In this document: positions 36,670 through 44,759 of the stretch, piece after piece
How positions within the stretch are numbered: the stretch's first letter is position 1
Layout: each line of letters starts with the position of its first letter
NCBI GenBank assembly: GCA_948567375.1
Contig: OX419762.1
Coordinates: 30,520,608-30,584,607 of the forward strand
Reading direction: 5' to 3'
Origin: Lunularia cruciata
Lineage: Eukaryota > Streptophyta > Marchantiopsida > Lunulariales > Lunulariaceae
Length of the DNA: 64,000 nt
Notes under the pieces: generated by a model
What the model was told of the DNA's origin: nothing
The model's database searches: none
The model's input: the letters and a program-made list of their open reading frames with translations, nothing else
Program-made: the position numbers and the translations under genes

Positions 36670-36696
36670 TTCTAGAAGGAAGCTTCTAGAAGCTTC
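36670..36696 (+). promoter_or_regulatory. Heat-shock-element array in family B LTR
   Basis: The run contains TTCtaGAA (36670-36677) followed by GAAgcTTCtaGAAgcTTC (36679-36696). The latter is four perfect, alternately oriented nGAAn modules at 5-bp spacing, the consensus that binds heat-shock factor trimers. Three-module versions follow at 36,735-36,755 and 36,798-36,818, the last about 25 bp before the TATA box. Function is inferred from the consensus only. Confidence 0.6.
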
Positions 36697-36838
36697 TAAC
36701 TAGCTTAGCTTGCACACCAAGTAGGCGGCTTCTAGAAGGAAGCTTCTTGAGAAGCTTCCTAGCTAACTTGGCTTGCACTCTAAGAAAGCGGCTTAAGGAA
36801 GCTTCTTGAGAAGCTTCTCGAGGGCCTTGTATGCTACC

Positions 36839-36846
36839 TATAAATA
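36839..36846 (+). promoter_or_regulatory. TATA box of family B LTR
   Basis: The sequence tataaata in the context ctacctataaatacc is preserved in B1 5', B2 5' and, with one change (tatacata), B1 3'. It is placed to start the element transcript in the last quarter of the LTR. Confidence 0.65.
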
Positions 36847-36951
36847 CCAAAGCCAAAGCTCATGCTAGGCATTTGGATTTTTCCCTCATTCAAGTGTCTC
36901 AATGTGAGTTTCCATTCTCCTATTTCTCTCCTCGGATTTGGTCTTTTACAT

Positions 36952-36963
36952 TGGTATCAGAGT
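36952..36963 (+). other. Primer-binding site of B1
   Basis: tggtatcagagt, one base from the plant initiator tRNA-Met complement tggtatcagagc, one base after the 5' LTR. Confidence 0.8.
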
Positions 36964-37221
36964 AGAAATGGGATGGATAGAATTTATGGACCACCAAATC
37001 CACTTCCACCAAACCATTGGGACTTTCATGTCCAGATATTACCAAAGCATCGTTTCACACAATTCATCATCTTGCACTTTGGGCAGGATTTTCTACATAT
37101 GATCATCGTGTCAGAGCAACCCTTGATACTTCTAGTTGTAACTTATGGAGAACGGTGGACGTGTTGTATCTATGTGTTAATCAACTAGATAAATTGACTG
37201 TAGTGGAATAGAGTAGTAGCA

Positions 37222-37502
37222 ATGGCGGCAATACCGGATGTTATCCTTGCAATGCAACAACAAATAGAGCATCTTACTCAATTGTTGGATGAACAAGATC
37301 AACAACGACAAGAACAGATAGACAGAGCGCCAGTTCAAGATGGAGACGATCACATTTGATTTCCAAAACCCAAGGTGTTTGAAGGCAAGAATCTTCCAAG
37401 CATAGTGGAGAATTTTGTGTTTGATTGCGAATGTTACTTTGAAGCCACCAATCTTCAAGACGAGCGGAAACAAATTCTCTTAGCTTCTAGCCAATTGGAT
37501 GG
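37222..37502 (+). pseudogene. Element B1 gag, first part
   Basis: Begins ATGGCGGCAATACCGG and reads MAAIPDVILAMQQQIEHL, a Gln-rich coiled start typical of plant gypsy gag, up to a SQLDG segment. It is interrupted here by element A, whose target duplication GATGG occupies 37498-37502, and resumes at 44112. One in-frame TGA lies at about 37,357. Confidence 0.75.
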
Positions 37503-38242
37503 TGTAATACCAAGGGTTAGCCATATGATCTAGATGTGAAATTCGGTTTGGTAACATCTAGAATGATGTTATACATGATGGTCAAAATAGATCAGATAGA
37601 AGTATCACCAAAAGAGTACTTCTACAAATAGGGCAGAAACCGAAATAGACTTGAGAACCTTAGAACCAATAGCTAGACATATGATTTAAAGGTGAGAATT
37701 GGTTTGGTAACATCTAGAAGGATGTTACACATGATAGACTAAAAAGATCAGAAAGAGGTATCACCAAAAGGGGACTTCTACTAATAGAGTAGGAACCGAA
37801 ATATGCTTGAAATCTTTGATGGCAATTTTGGAGGCCTAAACGGATGAATTAGGCCTCGAAAATGTGTTGATTCTCCCCCCCAACGGAGGAAAGGTTAGTC
37901 TTCCCTCCCCCTTGGTTTGTCTCATCAAGAGCTTTCCAACGGTACCTTACTCGTGTGATTCTGAGATTCCTATAGGAAGATTCCCTAAAAGATTCCCTCT
38001 GGTCAAAGCTCGTTTGACCAACCAGATAGGACCTAGACCAAAAAGGTCACCCATCCAAGTAAGTAATCCAAGGGTGGAGCTTGCTGACATGTCACCTATC
38101 TGTGTTCCTAATCCTATGGTGTAGCTTCCTTGTAGGAGATCCTCTTTGTCTATATAATAAAGAGAAGGTGCTCCCTTGGGGCATCGAATGTTCGAGTGTG
38201 CAATCTGTGTTTTCTCTCTTCTCTTGTCCTCGGAGTATTACA
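37503..38242 (+). repeat. 5' LTR of element A, with internal duplication
   Basis: Starts tgtaataccaagggttag and ends ggagtattaca. Unlike the other family A LTRs (about 570-605 bp), its first part is present twice in tandem: unit one at 37505-37660 and unit two from 37661, each carrying gtttggtaacatctaga and tatcaccaaaag. The TATA region tatataataa is at 38151-38160. Confidence 0.92.
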
Positions 38243-38243
38243 A

Positions 38244-38255
38244 TGGTATCAGAGC
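38244..38255 (+). other. Primer-binding site of element A
   Basis: tggtatcagagc, a perfect 12-base complement of the 3' end of plant initiator tRNA-Met, starting two bases after the 5' LTR. Confidence 0.9.
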
Positions 38256-38382
38256 GAGTGTTCTAGTCCAAGAGAGTGGATCACCCCTCTTAGAATAGCA
38301 CAAACTACTGAAACTGAGTAATTTGAGGTGGAGAACATAGAGTAATCGCTAGACTTAGGAAGGTGTTTAGAGAGCGGATGGG

Positions 38383-38604
38383 ATGGATGCACTGGGGGGA
38401 CAATTTCCCGCACCTAGCTTTCCATTCTCAAACCCATTCCACATTAAGGTTATGTACATCCAGCGTGAGCAAATGAGAGTATTGCTAGTTTATCACTTTG
38501 GTGCGGAATTCATGGACAGAGTGATGAACTCACCAAACCCGGTGATTCTACCTGTGGTGATATATGACAGAGAGTGGGATTTGACAATCTACATTCTATT
38601 ATGA
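38383..38604 (+). CDS. Family A leader ORF 1, 73 residues
   Basis: Begins MDALGGQFPAPSFPFSNPF and ends DREWDLTIYILL. It is uninterrupted here, and its counterpart in element G (minus strand, 30025-29804) is also uninterrupted, with the same length and the same last residues. Decayed versions are seen in CE (32,839-33,004, then split by the solo LTR) and D (49,652-49,880). It has no known domain. The position between PBS and gag suggests an extra protein or an N-terminal gag portion. Confidence 0.6.
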   Translation: MDALGGQFPAPSFPFSNPFHIKVMYIQREQMRVLLVYHFGAEFMDRVMNSPNPVILPVVIYDREWDLTIYILL

Positions 38605-38608
38605 TAAT

Positions 38609-38812
38609 ATGGATATGAATGTCCCAAATCCTCTCCCTTTCAACACTCAAGTAGAAATCCGTTATGTAGTGAGGCCGAAATTGATGTTTAGAGATTTTGT
38701 GGTTAGGAATTTTGGTGAGGAGTATTATCAACGAGTGATAGCTTCTGAGGTCCCAATGGTAGTTCCGATAGTTTGTGCGCCTTCCAGAGTGATTATATTG
38801 ACTCTGTATTGA
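38609..38812 (+). CDS. Family A leader ORF 2, 67 residues
   Basis: Starts four bases after the stop of leader ORF 1, in a different frame, with MDMNVPNPLPFNTQVEIRYV. It contains a FRDFVVRNFGEEYYQRV helix-like segment. Counterparts are in G (29799-29617), CE (about 34,978-35,160) and D (49,875-50,060). It ends 34 bp before the gag ATG. No domain is recognised. Confidence 0.55.
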   Translation: MDMNVPNPLPFNTQVEIRYVVRPKLMFRDFVVRNFGEEYYQRVIASEVPMVVPIVCAPSRVIILTLY

Positions 38813-38846
38813 AGTAGACGTTAGCAATTGGGGTGTTGCAGGAACC

Positions 38847-40034
38847 ATGGATCCGCAGTTGCAAGAGCTGGTGCAAGGAATGCAAGGGATGTTGAATGAA
38901 TTTCGAGAGATTAAGATGACCATGGAGACATTGCAAAGTCAAGTGCAGATCCTCAGGAACGATCAAGCCATGCAAGAAGAAGAGCCGTCTCAAAACCCAA
39001 TACCTGCAACTGAAGTACTTGGAGAGGCACCCGTGCCTACGAACCCTATCAACGATGAAGCCACATTGCTACTCCGGATGAAGAAGACCTGCAACATCAA
39101 GCCTTACAAGGGGTAGCGTACGATGGGAGTAGTGGAGAATTGGATCTTGAGAATGAATCGATATTTTTGATTGTTCTCAACAGAGATCACAAAGCATGCT
39201 GCAGGCGTGTTTGCATGTGGGTACTTGACCGATAAAGCCCTCACATGGTATGATGCTTGGGAACAATCCATGCTGGCAGAGAGAAGGGAGGTCACATGGA
39301 CAGCAATGCAAGAAGGACTGCTCAAGAATTTCCAATCGATGGATTCTGTGCAGATGGCTTGAACCCGACTATGGGGACTGAGACAGAAGAATAGCGTACA
39401 AGAGTATGTGGAGGCGTTTCTGGATCTACAAGTTGCAATTACCGACATGAGTCCAGCAAAGGCTCTCGACAATTTCAAACGAGGATTGAAAGAGCGGATT
39501 TGCCAAGAAGTCATGGTGCAAAACCCTTGCACGGTATTTGAAGCTATTGCTTGTGTGCAAAGAATAGCCGGAGCATTAGGTGGAGGTGAAGGAGTAGTTC
39601 CACCTCAACATTATCAAGCAGAAATGCCACACATGGGTGGACCAGTACCGATGGAATTGGGCAACCTTTGATTCCGGGATTGAGGAGCACGGCCGCTTCA
39701 AGGAGAGCGGGGACGGGTAGAAGAACAAAGAGATGGAGTCCCACGAGGAGAAAGGACTCAAGGAGAACAACGTCGTTGTTACAATTGTGGTTGTATTGGG
39801 CACATATCTACCAATTGTTGCACTCGTTTCCCTAGAGGCCCTCGGCCTTCGTACAAGCGATCTTTGAACAACATGGAGAGGCACATTGAAGAGGAGGAGG
39901 TGGAAACCACTTCGGAAAATGAAGATCGCCAGTAAATGTACCTCGCGGCCTTACTGGCTCAATAAGGAAGCAGAGAAGCGAGGGAAGGAAGAAGAATAAT
40001 GCGCAAAGATCCCGAAAGGCAACCTCACAATTGA
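38847..40034 (+). pseudogene. Element A gag
   Basis: One frame runs from ATG 38847 to the stop at 40032-40034, broken by stops at about 39115, 39165, 39360, 39669, 39678, 39933 and 39962. The N-terminus is a Gln/Glu-rich coiled coil (MDPQLQELVQGMQGMLNEF). The retrotransposon gag core follows, with LTDKALTWYDAWEQ and FLDLQVAITDMSPAKALDNF. A CCHC zinc knuckle, CYNCGCIGHISTNC, lies at 39777-39818. Most stops replace Arg CGA, Trp TGG or Gln codons, as expected of C-to-T or G-to-A change. Pol lies in the -1 frame and overlaps the end of gag. Confidence 0.85.
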
Positions 40035-43000
40035 TTGTCATGAATGGAATCCTAGAAGGTAATCAAGTGAGAGTATTAATAGATCCGGGAGTAACAGAGA
40101 ATTTCTTGTCTCGCTCTGTTGCAATAAGCTTGGGAATGGATCTAGAGAGAGATGGAAGTGAAGAAGTAGAGTTACCAAATGGGCAAACAGAGAGGATTGA
40201 ATCATTACCTAGACGGGTAACCCTCTCTGTAGGAGAATATCAGGAAGCAATTGAGTGGCAAGTGATATAGTTAGCCCGTTATGATGCAATTTTAGGCATG
40301 CCATGGATGGAGCAGTACAACCCAATGGTGGATTGGAGGAAGAAAGTAGTGAGAACCCACCAATGGTCAATCATTGGGGTTAAAGAAAAATCACACAGGC
40401 AAAAACTACCTCTATATGTCATAGGGACGACAACTGTCTGTAAGACCGATAGATGTTTTATGGGTCTAATAAGAGAAGTCCAGAGTGCACAACTCGCTGG
40501 AAAAATTCCTGAGAAATTGAAGGATGTAGTGGATGAGTTTCAAGATGTCTTTCCCGATGATCTACCCTCAGGATTACCACCTAAAAGGCGAGTAGATCAC
40601 AAAATAGAGACACTCCCGGGGAAGACACCTCCTTGTAAGGCCCCATATCGCCTATCACCTCATGAGTTGGAGGAGTGTAAGACTCAAATTGAGGAGATGC
40701 TACAAAAAGGGTTCATCCAACCTAGCGTATCACCATATGGGGCCCCTGTCTTGTTTGTGAAGAAGAAGAATGGTATAATGCGCATGTGCATTGATTATCA
40801 GGGTCTCAATTAGCAAACAGTGAAGAACAAATACCCCTTACCTCGCATGGATGACCTGTTTGATCAACTCCATGGAGCGAGATACTTCACCAAACTAGAC
40901 TTGCGGAGCGGTAACAATCAAATCCGAATTGCAGAGGAGGATGTGTACAAAACTGCCTTTCGAACCAGGTATGGCCACTTTGAGTATCTTGTGATGCCTT
41001 TTGGTCTCACCAATGCGCTTGCCACTTTCATGAGCCTAATGAATGACATATTTTGTCCATACTTGGATAAGTCTGTTATTGTCTTCTTGGATGATATCTT
41101 AGTATATAGTAGCACAATGACAAAACACAAACAACATCTACGAGAGGTCCTCCAGATTCTAAGACAGAATCAGTTGTACGCCAAAATCTCAAAGTGTGAG
41201 TTTGGCAAGTCTGAAGTAGACTACTTAGGGCATAGAGTAAGTGCAGAGGGCATTCAAGTATTGACAGATAAAATAGAGGTCATTCAAAAATGGAGTGCCC
41301 CAGAAGATCAGACTCAACTTAAGAGCTTCTTGGGGTTGACGGGATTCTATCGTAGATTTGTCAAGGACTTCTCCAAGGTTGCACAGCCTTTAACGGCACT
41401 ACTTGGCAAGGGGAAGAAGTGGACATGGGGAACTGCACAAGAGTTGGCCTTTCAAGAATTGAAGGCCGCCTTGCTACATTCACCAATCTTGAAGTGGTAT
41501 GACCCAAAATGTCCAATCAAGTTAGCTACGGATGCATCAGGCGTAGCAATAGGAGCAGTCTTACAACAAGAGTGGTATGATGGATGGCATCCAATTGCAT
41601 ACTTCTCTCGAAAGTTGTTACCGGTAGAGCGCAACTACCACACCACAGAACAAGAAGAGCTGGCCATCGTTCTAGCAACCAAGCATTGGAAGCACTACCT
41701 GGGCGAGAAGGCATTTGTAGTAGAGACAGACCACAAACCTCTAGTCTACCTCAAGACGCAAAAGGATCTATCTCGTCGCCAAATTTGGTGGGCAGAGTGG
41801 CGACAACGCTTCAACATGACAATCACCTACGTGGAAGGTAAGAAGCAACTTGCAGATGCATTCACCTGCATGCCAATGGCCAACAACTTGGCGGCAGAGG
41901 TAAAGATTAACCCTGAATTTTGGCAAGAGATTCTAGCTGCTACAAAAACTGATCCACAGATTGTAGAAGCGCAATCGTCCAAAGGTGTCACCAACACCCA
42001 AGGACTCACCTTTTGGGAGGGCCGATTGTGGATCCCAAATGTCCCAGAATTATGCACTACCATTCTAGCGGAATGTCATGATTCGGCCATTGCAGCTCAT
42101 GTTGGAGTGGACAAGACCTTGGAGGCAGTCAAGCGCCTTTACTATTGGCCCAAGATGAGCAACGACGTGATGGACTATGTGCATAGCTGCCTACTTTGTC
42201 AACAGAACAAAGCTTCTAATCAAGCTCATGCATGACTCCTTCAACCTCTTCCCACTCCTACCCAACGTTGGGAACAAGTGAGTATGGATCTTGTCTGTAA
42301 ATTACCCAAGACCACCTCAGGGTTTGACTCCATTGTGGTCTTTGTGGACCGGCTCAGCAAAATGATTCATGTCCGCCCTACCACCAAGGAGGTGACCGCT
42401 CCACAACTAGCTCAACTATACTTAGATGCAGTCTTTGCTCACCATGGCTTGTCTAGAGTACTCATCACCGATAGAGGCACCCAATTCACCAATTTGTTTT
42501 TGCGAACACTCTTTGGTTTCTTCAAAACCAAGTTGGCCATGTCTACAGCTTACCACCCACAAACAAATGGCCAAACAGAGCGGGCTAATCGCACGATTGA
42601 AGACATGTTACGCAACTTTACCTTAGAAGAGCAAGAGAGGTGGGACACCCTACTACCGTTGGTGGAATTTGCTTACAACAATTTAGTGAATGCCTCCACC
42701 CAGGTCACTCCGTTCTTCCTCATGTATGGTGAGCATCCCTTCACACCTTCTAGCTTGATGAAGATCCGTCCAGTGACTACCAAGGTTGATGCAGTCAACA
42801 CATTTGTTTCTAGAATCCAACAAGGTGTGGAGAGCGCCAAGCACAGGTTACAAATTGCGCAAAATCAACAAAAGCAGTATGCTGATGCACACCGTAGGCA
42901 CATGGAGTTCAATGTTGGGGATCAAGTGTGGCCATCGACAACCAACCTCACATTAGTTGGATCTCGTAAGCTCAGACCTCGTTTTATTGGGCCTTTCTCG

Positions 43001-43390
43001 ATTCTTTGTCGCATCGGCGTTGTGGCCTATCACCTTGAGCTACCCCCACACATGAAGATCCATCCAGTGTTCCATGTCTCTCTATTACGTAGATATGCTC
43101 CCCGATCAGGCCAAGGTACTTCCACACAGGACATTCGACCTTGTCCGACAGTCATTGATGGCACAGAGGAATATGAAGTGGAGCGGATTCTCCAAAAGTG
43201 CATGCGTGGTACACGCCATCCGCGGGTGGAATATCTAGTACAATGGAAAGGTAACCCCCTCTATGAAGCAACCTGGGAACCCGCTGCCAATTTGGCACAT
43301 GCACCGGTGTTGTGCAAGCATTTGAGCAACAATTGCACAACGAGGACATTGCGTCTTAAAAGGAGGGAGGTCTGTAATACCAAGGGTTAG
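40031..43390 (+). pseudogene. Element A pol: protease, RT, RNase H, integrase, chromodomain
   Basis: A single frame interrupted by only three stops, TAG 40268, TAG 40811 and TGA 42233. Order: protease with VLIDPGVTENFLS (40,060-40,110; Pro at the usual Ser or Thr of the active site); RT with [29 protein letters not shown] and the VFLDDILVY catalytic box (near 41,085); RNase H with [14 protein letters not shown] and TDHKPL; the integrase HHCC module (ECHDS...AAH...CLLC, 42,070-42,205); integrase catalytic residues in MDLVCKLP, LITDRGTQF and NGQTERANR; a GPF element (RFIGPFSI); and a chromodomain (EYEVERILQK to WEPAANL, 43,165-43,290). This is a chromovirus layout. It is inactive as it stands. 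Confidence 0.92.
43358..43370 (+). other. Polypurine tract of element A
   Basis: aaaaggagggagg, two bases before the 3' LTR, inside the last codons of pol. It primes plus-strand synthesis in this class. Confidence 0.8.
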
Positions 43391-44111
43391 CCATATGATC
43401 TAGATGTGAAATTCGGTTTGGTAACATCTAGAATGATGTTATACATGATGGTCAAAATAGATCAGATAGAAGTATCACCAAAGAGTACTTCTACTAATAG
43501 GGCAGAAACCGAAACAGACTTGAGAACCTTAGAACCAATAGCTAGACATATGATTTAAAGGTGAGAATTGGTTTGGTAACATCTGGAAGGATGTTACACA
43601 TGATGGACTAAACAGATCAGAAAGAGGTATCACCAAAAGGGGACTTCTACTAATAGAGTAGGAACCGAAATATGCTTGAAATCTTTGACGGCAATTTCGG
43701 AGGCCTAAACGGATGAATTAGGCCTTGAAAATGTGTTGATTCGCCCCCCCAATGGAGGAAAGGTTAGTCTTCCCTCCCCCTTGGTTTGTCTCATCAAGAG
43801 CTTTCCAACGGTACCTTACTCGTGTGATTCTGAGATTCCTACAGGAAGATTCCCTAAAAGATTCCCTCCGGTCAAAGCTCGTTTGACCAACCAGATAGGA
43901 CCTAGACCAAAAAGGTCACCCATCCAAGTACGTAATCCAAGGGTGGAGCTTGCTGACATGTCACCTATCTGTGTTCCTAATCCTATGGTGTAGCTTCCTT
44001 GTAGGAGATCCTCTTTGTCTATATAATAAAGAGAAGGTGCTCCCTTGGGGCATCGAATGTTCGAGTGTGAAATCTGTGTTTTCTCTTTTCTCTTGTCCTC
44101 GGAGTATAACA
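43373..44111 (+). repeat. 3' LTR of element A
   Basis: A 739-bp partner of 37503-38242 with the same internal duplication. Differences are mostly C/T and G/A, plus a few transversions and a one-base deletion. It ends ggagtataaca and is followed by the GATGG target copy. Confidence 0.95.
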
Positions 44112-44743
44112 GATGGCATGGAAAAACTTTGGTGGTGATTTTGAGTAGAAAGAGCTAAATGACAAATTGTTACACCAATTTTGACATGGGCAGAAGATGC
44201 AATACTTGGTCGATTTCTAACAATAAATGCCACCCGAGCCGCATGAGATAAATTGGCGGAGTTGAGGCAGATTGGCTCAGTGAGAAGCTACATCACACAA
44301 TTTCAAAACATCATCATGCAAATTCCAGATATCCAAGAAGGTGAAATTTTGGATCGATTTGTGCAAGGATTGAAGTCACGAACCAAATTGGAGGTGACCA
44401 TGCGGGGGCCACAAAACATAGAGAAGCTATGCAATTGGCTGAGCGTTTTGATTCCTTGGTTGTGACAAATTGGTCTCAACCTCGACCTGCACAAAGCCTA
44501 CCAATACACTACGCACGAGTGGAAGAACCGGTACCAATGGAGATTGATGCTATCCAACGAAGACCACTTGGCACAACAGATAGAGAAAGATTACGACAAA
44601 ATGGAGGTTGCTTTTATTGTCGCCAAGTTGGACATCACATTGCTGAATGTCTACTTAGGAATAGGCGACCTCGACAAGTTGCCCAAATAGAGTTTGTGGA
44701 AAAGAATGATCAGGAAATGAAGAATCCCAATAGGAGATTTTGA
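44112..44743 (+). pseudogene. Element B1 gag, second part
   Basis: Resumes after element A. It contains the gag core end (IGSVRSYITQFQNIIMQ, RFVQGLKSRTKLEVTM) and a CCHC zinc knuckle, CFYCRQVGHHIAEC (44,609-44,650). Frame changes and stops separate the pieces. Confidence 0.8.
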
Positions 44744-44759
44744 GCCGCCTACTAGGAGC

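Larger units (their letters stand above)
36502..36950 (+). repeat. 5' LTR of element B1
   Basis: Starts tgtaacaatatgg, ends gtcttttaca, and is followed by the PBS. It is rich in aagcttc and ttctagaag palindromes (see the regulatory entries). A TATA box (tataaata) lies at 36839-36846, about 110 bp before the LTR end. Confidence 0.9.
37503..44111 (+). mobile_element. Element A: best-preserved family A gypsy chromovirus
   Basis: A 6.6-kb element with LTRs 37503-38242 (740 bp) and 43373-44111 (739 bp) and a perfect 5-bp target duplication GATGG at 37498-37502 and 44112-44116. The PBS is tggtatcagagc (38244-38255) and the polypurine tract aaaaggagggagg (43358-43370). It encodes two leader ORFs, gag, and a pol with protease, RT, RNase H, integrase and chromodomain. 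The LTRs differ at about 16 sites plus one indel by eye, making it the youngest full element here. It inserted in the gag of B1. Pol needs only three stop codons reverted to be one frame, and gag has several stops. Confidence 0.95.
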
